Below are positions 47,520 to 58,554 of a DNA stretch of 64,000 nucleotides, piece after piece (within the stretch, counting starts at the first letter, position 1; the number at the start of each line of letters is the position of its first letter). The DNA comes from Rhodocollybia butyracea (Eukaryota > Basidiomycota > Agaricomycetes > Agaricales > Omphalotaceae), in the NCBI GenBank assembly GCA_015501585.1, contig JADNRY010000133.1, positions 62,001 to 126,000 of the forward strand, written 5' to 3'. A program made the translations under genes and the position numbers. The notes beneath the pieces were generated by a model. It ran no database searches. It was given only the letters and a program-made list of their open reading frames with translations, and had not been told where the DNA came from.

Positions 47520-47797
47520 TTTTGTGTTGAGCTACTTTCCAACTATTTTTGATCATCCCACTGACTGCCTTACTCTGTGGTACTTTTTCATCGACTTGGT
47601 CAATTGAGATTTACCCACATATATATCATACATACATACCCACTGGCCAATCCAGATTCCAGAAGAAACCTGATGGCCCTCCGATAACCTTCACTAGCTC
47701 CAAGCTCCAAACCCGTGCAGCGCAAATGCCAAACGGGTCCCTCTCTTCCAGCGTGCAATAAGGCATACTACTTCAAATTGTGGCAAATATAACTATC
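47520..47797. repeat. tRNA-Asp 3' flank repeat, copy 1
   Basis: The flank after this tRNA-Asp copy recurs after the copies ending at 52993 and 57433. Shared words are CCCACTGGCCAATCCAGATT, TTTTTCATCGACTTGGTC and GATGGCCCTCCGATA. Spacing of 401 bp (47397 to 47798) and 379 bp (57329 to 57708) indicates duplication of a tRNA-plus-flank unit. Confidence 0.75.
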
Positions 47798-47813
47798 TCC
47801 CTGGTAGTATATC

Positions 47814-48161
47814 TGTTGGAACTAAGAGACACATTAGTACGTAGTACAACTAAGCTCAGCCAGAAGTGATGAAGGCTAAATCATATTACCATACCTAAGA
47901 GACACGTTAGTACGTAGTACAACTAAGCTATAGGTATAGTGTGAGCATAGATGGCATAAAGCATAAGTATAACAGACATACCTCAGCCAGAAGTGATGAA
48001 GGCTGATGAAAAGAAGGGAACGTTGATAGGTACAGTATAAGTAGAAATCCGTATCAATGAAATAAAAGTTAAAACAAATGATAAGAACTCAGGTCTGATA
48101 TCTACTCGGTATTGGAGCTGTACATACCGGCGGCCATATACCGCGGACCGAATATCCAACA
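47814..48161 (-). repeat. 3' LTR of copia element 2, with internal duplication
   Basis: At 348 bp it is longer than its partner. The block containing TTAGTACGTAGTACAACTAA occurs twice (near 47837 and near 47909), separated by CTCAGCCAGAAGTGATGAAG, which also recurs further along the LTR. The other LTR has one copy. Confidence 0.85.
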
Positions 48162-48190
48162 CTCCCCCTCAACGAGAATGCATTGGGACA

Positions 48191-51100
48191 AGTCCCAGTA
48201 GTCAAGTTGCCTGTCGATGAGTTTCACCATCAAGAGCTTTGGTGAATATGTCGGCGACATTATCCCTAGAAGCAACAACAGCTGTCTGAATATCACCGCA
48301 ATGAACCGCTTCACGAATCCAGTGGTGGTGAATTTTGATATGTTTGTTTGCATTAGTGACTTGGTCGGAATTAATGTTCTTCAAAGCCGAAGATGAATCA
48401 ACAAACATCTGAGTTGGTTCAGGTTGAGTGATGTCGAGTTCCTGGAGAAGGGAGCGGAACCAAACAACTTCCCTACCACAAGATCCAGCTGCATAATATT
48501 CGGCTTCACTGGTGGAAGTTGCAACAGCAGTCTGTTTCCTCGTATACCAGGAAAAACAACCTGTACCGAAAGTGAGGGCGGCGCCAGACACCGAACAACC
48601 ATGTTCAAGGTGAGCAACAAAGTTGGAGTCGGTATAGGCAAAGAAAAGGAGTGACTTGCCACCAAGGACGAGGACAAAGTCAACAGTCCCCTTCAGATAG
48701 TGAATAATCTGGTTTCACTGCTTTCCAGTGGATATGACCGGGATTATGCATGAACTGCGCTACTTGTTGGGTGCTGCGAGTGATGTCCGGGCGCGTTCGA
48801 GTGGAGGCGTGCATGAGAGAACCAACACCTTCAGCGTAGGGCACCAAGCGCATCTCTCTCTGTTCAGGAGAATCATCAGAAGGACAATCAGCTTTGGACA
48901 ATACCGTCTTTTCCATGGGTGTTCCAATGGGGTGAGCATCATCAAGTCGGAAAACGCGAAATGAGAGACAAGATGTAGGAACATTGGGAAAAGGAAATGG
49001 TTCGAGCAGATCTATCACGAGTAACAGTCATACCCAAAAATTGAGAGATCTCCCCCTTATCCGAGATATTGAAATGAGTATGGAACTCATCCTTGAATTG
49101 AATAATCTGTAGAACGGAGGAACCAAAGAGAGCTAGATCATCAACGTGAGTTGCAATGATGATTATTCCATCGGAAGAACAACGAAAGAAGACACAAGGA
49201 TCGGAAATGCAAACCTGAAAGCCAAGTTCAACCAAAACACTTTTTAGTTTCTCATACCAGAGAAAACCAGACTGCTTAAGTTCATAGAGTGCCTTGTTAA
49301 GCTTCCAAACCCACAAATCCTTTCCTCTGACTGCAAATCCGGGCGGTTGCTTCACATAAGTTGGCTGGTCATCAGGGATGGTGCTATTAAGATAAGCAGA
49401 TTTCACATCAATGACATGAATTTCCCAATCCTGGATGGCTGCTACGGTTGCAATACCATGAATGGATTCAATACGAGCAGTTGGAGCATGGATATTGACA
49501 AAGTCAATACCCGGAATTTGGGTAAAACCCTGAGCTACAAGTTGAGCTCGGTAGACCTCAATGGCCTGAGTGTCGGCATTGCGCTTGATAGCGAAGACCC
49601 AGCGTGTACCAATGGCCTTACAGTCAGGAGGTGGTGGAACGAGAGAGTAAGTCCCAGTCTCCAAGAGCTGGTTAAGCTCGTAATGACAAGCGGCTTCCCA
49701 CTCTGCATGATCGGGAGAGTTGAGAGCCTGCGAAACATTGAATGGAATTTCACCACTCAAGATATGAGCCAGTTCGGGCATCTCCCCCTCATCCCCGCTA
49801 TCATCCATATCAAGCTCAACATGCGGAGGAATATCCTCATCAATCTGTGGCTGAACTTCTGCTCTCGCACGAGAGCAAGTCTTAGCAGGTGTAGCATCAG
49901 AAGGCATGCGGGGATTAGGATGAGGGGCACGAGGAGGAGGAGTAGCAGGAGGAACAGGAACAGGAGGGTCAGGTGGGAGAGCAGATGGAGCGGTTATAGG
50001 GGAAAAACTCATCGTCATCTTTATAAGTAGGATTTTTGAGAGACGAATAATCATAGGACTCCCCCGCGGCGCTCAAAAGTCCATCTCCATTAGTGTTGTC
50101 ATCAAACTTCACAAAGATTGCTGAATGTACACCTTTACCTGGCGTGTACACATAGTACGCCACCTGAGTCTCGTCGAAACCTAGAAAAATACCAGGAGTA
50201 CCACGAGCGTCAAGTTTATGCTCCTGTGAGTTGTTGTATACCCAAACTTTACATCCAAAAGAATGCAATTTTCGATGGTCAGGGTGCTTCTTGTACCAGA
50301 GATGATAGGGTGTCTCCCCTTTAGGTAGAGGACTAGCATAAGTCCGGGCACGGATATTAAGAATGTACCAGACAGTGTAGCCCCACATAGAGAGAGGAAG
50401 TTGAGAGTGAATAAGGATAGTGCGTACCCGGTCAAAAATTGTACGATTGAGGCGCTCAGAACGGCCGTTCTGTTCAGGAGTGTAAGGAGTGGACTTTTCC
50501 CAGTGGATACCGTGCTCCTTCATCCAATCGCGCCACTCGTTGGTTATATATTCCCCACCATTGTCAGTGCGGAAAACCTTCAACTTTTTGCCGGTTACCT
50601 TCTCTACTTCAACTAACCACTGCTTAAAAGCAGTAAAAGCATCACTCTTGCGGCGAAGCAAGCAACCCCAAGCCATACAGGAGCAATCATTAAGAAATGT
50701 GATGAGATACCCCATGCTGGTTGTGGTCAAGACCGGAGCTGGTCCCCAAAGATCTGAGTGAACTAGGCCCAGTGGCTCTGAAGCTCTAGAGTTTCAATTC
50801 AGGAAAGCACGCACGGGTGAGCTTTCCCTGCGCACAGGCGTCACAGACAGGGGGTTCTGCAGCCAATTCTGAGGCCATAAGTTTCATGGTCATCCCCTCA
50901 AGCGTACCCAAACGGTACAAGTCACGACAAGCGGGATAGTTCAAATGCCCAAGCTTGTTATGAAGCTGAACCAGTTTGGAGTAAAGCAGAGGTTTGTCCA
51001 AGGTGGAAGATGTAAACGCAGAGGTGGAGGGAGCAGAGTCAAGGTGATAAAGTCGAGAATCGTCCTTTGTTCCAGTGAAAACAACATCCTCCTCATCAAT

Positions 51101-52535
51101 AAGGCGCTGGATAAAAGTACCAGCATCATCCTTACTGAATGTTACACATTTCCCTGCGCCAAAGACAGTATAACACTTAGCTTCGTCGAGTCAGGAAACA
51201 GAAATGAGGGTAGGAGAGGAGTCAGGAATGAAAACAGTGTCCTTCAGATTGAGACGGACAAGTTGACGATGGCGACGACGTGCAAGAAAAACGGCTATAC
51301 CTCGACCTGCAATCTTCATAGTACCATGACCAAATCCAGTAACCTTCTGAGAAATGGCTGGATGGTGGAAAGACGTGAAGTCGGCACAAACAGAATGAAT
51401 GTGAGATGTAGTACCAGAGTCGATAATGATGGGAGGCCTATTGGCAGTAGTACCAGCTGGATACACTGACTCAGACATAGGCTGGGAGGAGTTCACATTT
51501 GTAGAAGTCTCAGTCACCGGGTAAGCAGAGAAATCGATAATATTGGCGCCCGAAGAAGATTCTATGAAATGTGATGAGGTAGACTGCTCAGTTTCACCTC
51601 CTCCCCCACTATCCACATGGTGGGCTTTCTCTTTGCCCTTCTTCTTATTTTTCCTCTTTCTGTTACCTCCCTTAGCCTCCATAATGTTTCCCACCACCGG
51701 GCTTACGGCAAAAATCCTTGGTGTGACCGGGAGTGTGGCAGTTGACACAATAATAATCTCCACGGGCCGCATAGGAGCGTTCAAGCACAGCGACGGCGGC
51801 TTCTATGTTCGACATGCCGGAATTAGAGTTCTCGTTGGGATGAGCCGAACAGTAAGAACCTAAGATCTGTTGGACAGTCGACTCAAGAGTAGTGCTGGAG
51901 GTGAGAGAGAAACTGCGGATCCAGGTGTGCCAAGGCCCGGTCGCACCTTCCTCATTGGGGAGAGTAGTGACAAGAATAGCAGAGGCAAACCCTTCCTCCA
52001 CAACGTACCCAGCTTTCCGGATATCCTGCAGAGCAGATTCAAAACCCTGAAGATGGGCGGACAAAGAATCAAAGCTATGCTGGAGCGGAAGTCGGCGGGT
52101 GAGTCGGGAGAAGAACGTCATGATGAGACCAGAACCCTGAGGACCATAAGTACCCGAAAGTCATTTATAGGCGGCGGCGCTCGTAAGACCTTCTACCATG
52201 CTGACCATGCTCTCAGAGATACACTGGAGAAGCATGTTCATCATATAAGAATCCATCCGTTGCCAGATAAGATACTTAGTGTTGGTATCGGGAGGACAAA
52301 CAAGCGCGCCCAACAAAATAGACTGACATCCTACTGTGCGAGCACCAGTGAGGAAGACGGCAGACCAAGACGAAAAATTTGTTTCACCTTTGAGCTTAGT
52401 GTCACGAGGGAAGAGCGAATTTCCACCACTAGGGATGGTCCAATCACTCGGAATAGTCGGCGCGGTCATAGTGGTCTGTGTACTTGAAGTAGTCTGAGTA
52501 GGTTGGGTAGTAGGAGCGGAAGGGGTAGTAGACAT
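48191..52535 (-). pseudogene. Copia gag-pol of element 2, multiple frame breaks
   Basis: On the minus strand, in order: gag (from 52535); a CCHC knuckle CVNCHTPGHTKDFC (near 51725-51766); protease IIIDSGTTSH (near 51410-51440); an integrase piece with RTDNGGEY and PEQNGRSERLN (about 50450-50570); reverse transcriptase with IDVKSAYLNS and THVDDLAL (about 49125-49430); and RNase H with STSEAEYYAAG (near 48500). The frame changes between nearly every domain. Unlike element 1, gag keeps a zinc knuckle, so the two elements belong to different lineages. Confidence 0.88.
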
Positions 52536-52620
52536 CGATAGAGACGAGGGTTATGCGGGAAGAGAAGATAAAAGATTCGATTCCGGTAATCACTATAAGG
52601 CTGGCTGTATCAGGCGGACT

Positions 52621-52634
52621 CGGGGCCCATAACC
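52621..52634 (-). other. Primer binding site of copia element 2 (half-tRNA-iMet type)
   Basis: CGGGGCCCATAACC abuts the right LTR, the same 14 bases as in element 1 even though the LTRs are unrelated. It complements the anticodon arm of initiator tRNA-Met. Confidence 0.75.
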
Positions 52635-52908
52635 TGTTGGAACTAAGAGACACGTTAGTACGTAGTACAACTAAGCTATAGGTATAGTGTGAGCATAGAT
52701 GGCATAAAGCATAAGTATAACAACATACCTCAGCCAGAAGTGATGAAGGCTGAGGAAAAGAAGGGAACGTCGATACGTACAGTATAAGTAGAAATCCGTA
52801 TCAATGAAATAAAAGTTAAAACAAATGATAAGAACTCGGGTCTGATATCTACTTGGTATTGGAGCTGTACATACCGGCGGCCATATACCGCGGACCAAAT
52901 ATCCAACA
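52635..52908 (-). repeat. 5' LTR of copia element 2
   Basis: At 274 bp, it begins TGTTGGAACTAAGAGACACG and ends ATATCCAACA. It lacks the internal duplication of the other LTR. Confidence 0.9.
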
Positions 52909-52999
52909 ATATTGGCTAGTACACGCGCCTGTCATAATCTTGTTTAGAGAACTCTTACCGCACAAAAGCTGGGTTCGACTCCCAGCCAGCGAGCTATTA

Positions 53000-53240
53000 A
53001 GTCAGTTTCCAACTATTATTTTTGACCATGCCCCACTGCCTGGCTTACTCTGTGCCACTTTTTCATCGACTTGGTCTATTAAGCATACATACATACCCAC
53101 TGGCCAATCCAGATTCCAAAAGACCTTTGATGGCCCTCCGATAGCCTTCACTAGCTCCAAGCTCCAAACTGTGTAACCGTGTATGCCACACGGGTCCCGC
53201 TCTTGTGTGCTAAAACATGTCTACTACATGCTTACTCGAT
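53000..53240. repeat. tRNA-Asp 3' flank repeat, copy 2
   Basis: Matches 47520-47797 and 57440-57707 in CCCACTGGCCAATCCAGATT and the GATGGCCCTCCGATA segment, so the split tRNA-Asp unit kept its flank after the copia insertion. Confidence 0.7.
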
Positions 53241-53600
53241 GCATACTAGTTCAAATTGCTCTACTTTTCTCTCGGAGCAAAACAATCTCATAACCGCACG
53301 AAGGTAAAACACAACAGTAAATGCAAAACGCAAAACGCAACCTGAGGGAACCCAAAGCGCAAAAAAAAAAAAAAAAAAAAAAAAAAGATTCATTCGATTT
53401 GATTAATACAAAGTTTGTTTCCTACAAGTACCTTATACTTATACTATTGCGTTAACAAAAAAAAACGGAAAAGCAAGACTAGACTAGACAAACAGGACTA
53501 GACAAAGCGAACAAGAGGATCCATGCACGACATACGATAACCACCACACTCCGCGCTCATACGCTCATACGCTCATATCCCATAATCAAAATCCACGACA
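53240..53600. repeat. Duplicate of the PAP2 downstream region
   Basis: The segment with CGCACGAAGGTAAAACACAA, CTGAGGGAACCCAAAGCGCA, a 28-base A run (about 53358-53385) and GGATCCATGCACGACATACG recurs at about 58140-58560, next to the 3' end of the PAP2 gene. No PAP2 coding follows here. Confidence 0.75.
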
Positions 53601-53604
53601 TTAG

Positions 53605-53800
53605 CCTCCTGATCAACACCCAGAATCACGTCGTGGCAGCGGAAGAACCACTCTGCCATATGCACATGAGAATCTTTGATTGACATTTAATTATGTGCCA
53701 CCTGTCATTGATATCTATTGTTACTAACAATAAATAATTGTAAAATCTCTGGACTTGTTGTAACAAGTCAATAATTATTAAAAGCGTGTTGGGTTCAGAA
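53605..53800. repeat. Inverted partial copy of the 41.6-kb AT-rich element
   Basis: The reverse complement of about 41607-41796, sharing the words ATTGTTAGTAACAAT, CTCTGGACTTGTTRTAACAAG and AAAAGCGTGTTGG. It joins directly onto sequence similar to the PAP2 gene end (AAATCCACGACA) on its left. Only one end of the element is present. Confidence 0.7.
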
Positions 53801-54099
53801 AACAGGCTCTAATGTCTAAATAAATTGTCAGTAGCATCAGTGGATGCAGATATTGGCACTTGTTAATACTGGAGTAAACATGACTTGTACACAAAAGTAC
53901 ATAAATGAAATTCAGGACAAATTATCTACCCAAGGGAAGAAAGAAAATGGAAGGAAAAATTATGAGACAAGAATCTGGCACTTTGTCCAGGGCAGAGGGG
54001 CAAGGATTGTGCAGGGAAACAAAATCACTAGAGAACTTACTCCCTGGAATACCTGACAATGCTACAGATATAAGCTTGTAAGATTGCCGTATCTATTCA

Positions 54100-55790
54100 T
54101 GCCTTCCACCTGAATCAACTTACCTGAAACCAATTGTATTGGTCTCCTGGTCAGTCTGTGAAGCATCAGCAGTGACGTCCGAGGGATTCAAACTGTTAGA
54201 GATCTGCTGTGATTGTAATTGTTGACTCAGTGTGGGGACCTCTTCAAGGTGGAAACTTTGCTCATATGTGTTCTTGGTTTGAACCAAGATGAAGATAGCA
54301 ACAGGATTCAAGCCCTGCAGGTGCAGCAAGATCAGTATTAAGTAAGCCTAAATAACAGGTAGGTCCTCACAGCAGCCATTGCATAAACTTGGTTTATGGA
54401 TATTGCGGCAAATAACAAGTGTTCATCAATATGCCCTATATTTGTCTCCAATTCATCCAATATCAAGACAAGGAGCTACAAGATTTGACTCAGCAGAATG
54501 ACCTTACATGTGGTAGAATATGTACCTGCAAAAGTGCAAAAATTGCCCCAGACTCTACAAGAAGAAGAAGAATTTCTTCTACTTTGCTCCGTTTCCTCCT
54601 AATTAAAATTGATCTCATAGATTTATGATGTGTCCTGCAATATCAATAGCAATAAAGACATAAGGGTCAAACACAAGACACTACTCACCAAGCACGAAAA
54701 GCTATTAAACATGTTGCCACCATATTCACAGATAATGACAGCACAAAAGTGACCCCATCAAGAATTTGACTCTGGGACAGGTCTTGATGATCATAACCAA
54801 TGTCTGTGGCAACAGCATCAGCCAAGCTAACACCTGGTGTTGGAGCTGCATAAGATTTTGTGAACAGGGATCTATATATCAATGTCACCTATATCTGCGA
54901 ACATCAACACAAACAAAGTCCATTTCACTTTCTTGTTATCCATCCACACTGCCCAAGCTCTCCACGCAATAACACCATCAGCGATCAATCCCTTGGCACC
55001 AGATTTAGGTCATTTAGTACCTCCGTATAAGGTTCACCAAACTCACTATAATATTTTTGTAGCCAGTTTTGCATTTTTGCATAGACCAGAATTTGTGATT
55101 GCATAGTTGATGCTGCTATTTGCTCCCTAATACCTCCGGGTAGAGATAGTACCAGGTAATGCTTAACAAGATCAAACAACAATCCCACATTTGACACAAA
55201 GACCATCAACATCAGAACAAATGTGCCAAAGAGTACAGAAAACATTGCTTTCTTTGCAACCCCGGTATTTTTGTCTCTCCTGCAGAATCAACATACTCAA
55301 ATAAATATCTTTTCAGGATGTGAAGGTGTGAGGACTCACAAGTAAATGTACAAACTGATGCAGAATGTCAAACAGTATATCCCTAAAAAGTATATTGAGC
55401 ATAATTCACCTCACTATCAGTCATCAGCAAAACGTGGGTGCACGGGAAGCCGCTTTCCGGCACTGTACAGTGCTGGGGCCGCTGGGAGCCGCTGGAAACG
55501 GCTGTAGAGTGCCTGACAACGGCGCCAGCTCACCCACGTTTTGCTGATGGTGTATTAGGCCAATGCACCAATAAAAACGGAGCTGAGCACAATTATTAGG
55601 CCAACATCCTGCATAATCATAAGTCCAATTGCTGATGTATCAGCCACTTCTTCTGGAGTCATGACCTTGGCAAGAAGGGGTTCAGTAGCTGGAATTTCTT
55701 GGTAGAACAATTTGGGAATGATGGTTATATAGTGGCAGGAGCATGATAACCTCTCAATGTAACAATCAGACAAATATCAAGTACAGCAAA
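54100..55790 (-). pseudogene. Fungal multi-pass membrane protein gene, probably decayed
   Basis: On the minus strand several hydrophobic exons occur in order. One near 55560-55640 reads IGLMIMQDVGLIIVLSSVF. One at about 54975-55276 has FGTFVLMLMVFVSNVGLLFD and then LIADGVIAWRAWAVW. One at 54690-54890 has VTFVLSLSVNMVATCLIAF. A WRAW motif after an Asp-containing helix is typical of a large family of basidiomycete seven-helix membrane proteins of unknown function; I infer membership from that. Stops between segments and a MITE at 55422-55549 suggest loss of function, but I could not set all splice sites. Confidence 0.5.
55422..55549. mobile_element. 128-bp MITE with CATCAG ends
   Basis: Perfect 19-bp inverted ends, CATCAGCAAAACGTGGGTG. 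The interior is GC-rich with GCCGCT/AGCGGC motifs. The flanks fit a 2-bp GT duplication, or AT if the element starts at CAG. The end resembles CATCAGGAAAA of the palindromic element at 44568-44940. It lies between exons of the membrane protein remnant. Confidence 0.75.
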
Positions 55791-55799
55791 CACCCTATG

Positions 55800-56820
55800 G
55801 CAGCTCAGTTGGTATCTATGACCTTTTGGTATCTTCAGACACAGGAAAGTTCTCATCCCCATGATACACATACATTCTGATTTGCAAGTTGCAACTAAGG
55901 CTCAGTCTAGTGCTGTTGGACTCAACTAAGTACTGTACTTACTGAATCTTCTATTTGTCAATTGAGGCTATCAAGCACAAATGATATATGATGCAGGTTT
56001 CATTTTTTTGGGTCCTCAATTGAAATATTTCAGGCGCAGTGGCAAGCTTCACAGCAAATATGCTGGAACTGACATCAGGAAAAGTACGTCTCAACTCAAG
56101 GCCGCTAAATGCAACTTTCAGTGACTTAAGTGCACTGCCTCTTGGTGCCCCTCAGCCCTAGAGTGAACTCACTGGCTCAATCAAAGGTTAGTGTGGCAGT
56201 CTACTAAGCGTCACGACTCAGGTGTGCTCCGACAACTATTGCCTATACCCTAGGAGGCACGGAGAAGCTTCAGGTCAAGGAGGGAAATATTGGATAAAGG
56301 ATAAATAGTAAAATCAAACAAGCAATGAGATGAAACATAAGGAATAATGAACACCTGATTCCGGAACACTAGATTTTTGTACGGCCTAGCAGATTGGGCC
56401 GACGTAAGGGTAGGTGTAACGTGTCCCCTGGATATAATCTTGGACAGAGGGGAGTGCGGGATGGCTCGAACGATGTAAGTGTGTCATTGTGTCCAGAAGG
56501 CAGCTAGGTCCTATTTTTTCTGAGGATTGAATAAATTACCTATACTCAACTCTGACATTAGTCAGAATAATTGTCTTAATTCTTGGCACTCTAAATGATT
56601 GTTTGCTCAAAGGCAATCCAAATGACTGTCCTCAATAGGAGACAATCTCACTTATTGTCTAACAGTGAAAATAGCCATTGGGTCCAGCCTCCAGGGCAAA
56701 ACAGCAACCGGAATCTTCATATCTAACTAAGGATCCACAAAAACTTCCAGTGACTCACACCTATGCCTGTGCCATCTTCAAACTTGCAATTACTTCAAAC
56801 TGGGGAAAGCTGCTGTATAC
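55800..56820. other. No gene supported
   Basis: Only short open frames are seen, with no RNA gene and no repeat that I can match elsewhere in the window. Confidence 0.35.
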
Positions 56821-56825
56821 ATAAC

Positions 56826-56921
56826 TCCCTGGTAGTATATCAGTTAATACATGCGCCTGTCATATGTTGGAATCAAGAACTTATTCCGTGCAAAAGCTGG
56901 GTTCGACTGCCAGCCAGGGAG
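56826..56921 (+). tRNA. tRNA-Asp-like copy with compensated anticodon stem
   Basis: Acceptor arms pair (TCCCTGG/CCAGGGA). The anticodon stem has changed to TGCGC with GTGCA, which still pairs with one wobble. The loop CTGTCA is intact, followed by an intron-like spacer. The T stem has one mismatch beside the loop (GACTGCCAG instead of GACTCCCAG). It may be a weak gene or a young pseudogene. Confidence 0.6.
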
Positions 56922-57328
56922 CTAGCCCATTAACTCTGAATCTTGATCTCTACTATTTTTGAACCTCCCACCTGGATTTCTTCCCATTGACCTACCAAGT
57001 TAAGCATCTCTTGCTTTTCTTTTGGGAGTATGCAGATCCAAAATTCCAAATCCTGATAGCCCCTCATTTGACTTCAGCTTCATTAGTCAACTCTTGTGTT
57101 GCACATTAACAGTGAAAATGGCTAACTGGTCCAGGCGTAAAAGTAACCCAAACCTTCAACCCATCTGAATCTGTAACCCAGCAGTGAATTGGAATTGCCT
57201 GTAGGCCCCCCAGGATAGCGCCCAAGGAAATTTGCTGAAGCTATCTCCTCAAGGGATAATAGCCTTGGTGCCTCTCTTCAAACATGCCATAAGCCGTACT
57301 AGTTTAAATTGCCCCATAAATAACTATC

Positions 57329-57433
57329 TCCCTGGTAGTATATCGGTTAGTACACGCGCCTGTCATGTCCAGTCCAATCATTGTCAATTCATTGATATCC
57401 GCGCGAAAGCTGGGTTCAACGCCCAGCCAGGAG
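57329..57433 (+). pseudogene. tRNA-Asp copy with acceptor deletion
   Basis: 5' half, anticodon loop CTGTCA and stem CGCGC/GCGCG are normal, with an intron of about 34 nt. The 3' acceptor strand is one G short (CCAGGAG) and the T loop is altered (TTCAACG). Confidence 0.75.
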
Positions 57434-57439
57434 CTGGTA

Positions 57440-57707
57440 TGATAACGCCTTTCTGGAATCTGTAATATTATTTTTGGCCATCTCACTGACTGGCTTACTC
57501 TGTGGTACTTTTTCATCGACTTGGTCTATTGAGCATACATACATACCCACTGGCCAATCCAGATTCCAGATTCAATAAGAAACCTCATGGCCCTCCGATA
57601 GGTAGCCTTCACTAGCCCCAAGCTTCAAACCCGTGAATGCCAAAGGGTCCCTCCCTTAAAATGTGCGATAAGCCATACTACTTTGGATTGCTCCAAAGAT
57701 AACTATC
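57440..57707. repeat. tRNA-Asp 3' flank repeat, copy 3
   Basis: The flank with CTGGCTTACTCTGTGGTACT and CCCACTGGCCAATCCAGATT, as after the copies at 47397 and 52993. It leads straight into the next tRNA-Asp copy. Confidence 0.7.
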
Positions 57708-57814
57708 TCCCTGTAGTATATCGGCTAGTACACGCGCCTGTCATGTGATGAGCAATCAAGGTTTAAATCCCTTTATACCCGCGCGAAAGCTGGGTTCGAC
57801 TCCCAGCCAGGGAG
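57708..57814 (+). pseudogene. tRNA-Asp copy with 5' acceptor deletion
   Basis: Everything from GTATATCGGCTAGTAC to GCCAGGGAG matches the intact gene, and the intron is about 36 nt. The 5' end reads TCCCTGTAG and lacks one G at the end of the acceptor strand. It lies nearest the PAP2 gene, as 16712 lies nearest PAP2 remnant 2. Confidence 0.7.
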
Positions 57815-58139
57815 GTGTTTGGCCTGTGGAATATAACCCTTTTTTTTATTTATTTTTATTTATTTTTTTACACTGGCCAGATCCAAGAGCAACCCAGAAC
57901 CCTCCAAGGGAATCCTCATGGTCTCCCCGATTGTCTTCCTTCACCACTAACTATCTCCAAGCACCTTGCAAGTTCCGGCTATATAACTAGTCTAGGGGGG
58001 GAGAAGAAAGGAGAAAAAGCAACTGGAACCAAGGCTTCAAAGCTTCAAAGCTTCAACCCAATATCTGAAGTTCTAGTTAACCCAGTAACGACTCAAGTAC
58101 TCATCACCGCACGAAGGTAAAACACAACAGCACCTGTAG

Positions 58140-58554
58140 GCCTAGGTCCAGAGCAAAACAATCTCATCACCGCACGAAGGTAAAACACAACAGTAAACGC
58201 AAAACGCAAAAACGCGACCTGAGGGAACCCAAAGCGCAAAAAAAAGAAAAAAAAAATAAATAAATAAAAAAAAGATTCATTCGATTTGATTAAAGATTCA
58301 TTCGATTTGATTAAAGATTCATTCGATTCAATTAATACAAAGTTTGTTTCCTACAAGTACCTTATACTTATACCATTGCGTTAACAAAAAAACGGAAAAG
58401 CAAGACTAGACTAGACAAACAGGACTAGACAAAGCGAACAAGAGGATCCATGCACGACATACGATAACCACCACACTCCGCATACGCTCATACGCCCATA
58501 CGCCCCATACGCTCATATCCCATATCCCATAATCGAAATCCACGACAGCCGCGC
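58140..58554. repeat. Region downstream of PAP2, duplicated at 53.24 kb
   Basis: A-rich stretch with three copies of GATTCATTCGATT and a (CATACGC)-type series near the gene end. Matches 53240-53600. Confidence 0.65.

Larger units (their letters stand above)
47814..52908 (-). mobile_element. Ty1/copia LTR retrotransposon 2, decayed
   Basis: This 5.1-kb element lies between LTRs starting TGTTGGAAC and ending ATATCCAACA. The left LTR (47814-48161) is about 74 bp longer than the right (52635-52908) because of an internal duplication. A polypurine tract adjoins the left LTR and a half-tRNA-iMet primer site the right one. The coding region is split into six or more frames, so it cannot move by itself. 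It sits in a tRNA-Asp copy. Confidence 0.92.
47798..52993 (+). pseudogene. tRNA-Asp copy split by copia element 2
   Basis: The 5' piece TCCCTGGTAGTATATC (47798-47813) stops at the left LTR. The 3' piece resumes after the right LTR as ATATTGGCTAGTACACGCGC (52909 on) and runs through the intron and T arm to 52993. The flanks ATATC and ATATT are the 5-bp target duplication with one change. The acceptor strand also has a mismatch (CCAGCGAG), so it is dead on two counts. Confidence 0.85.
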
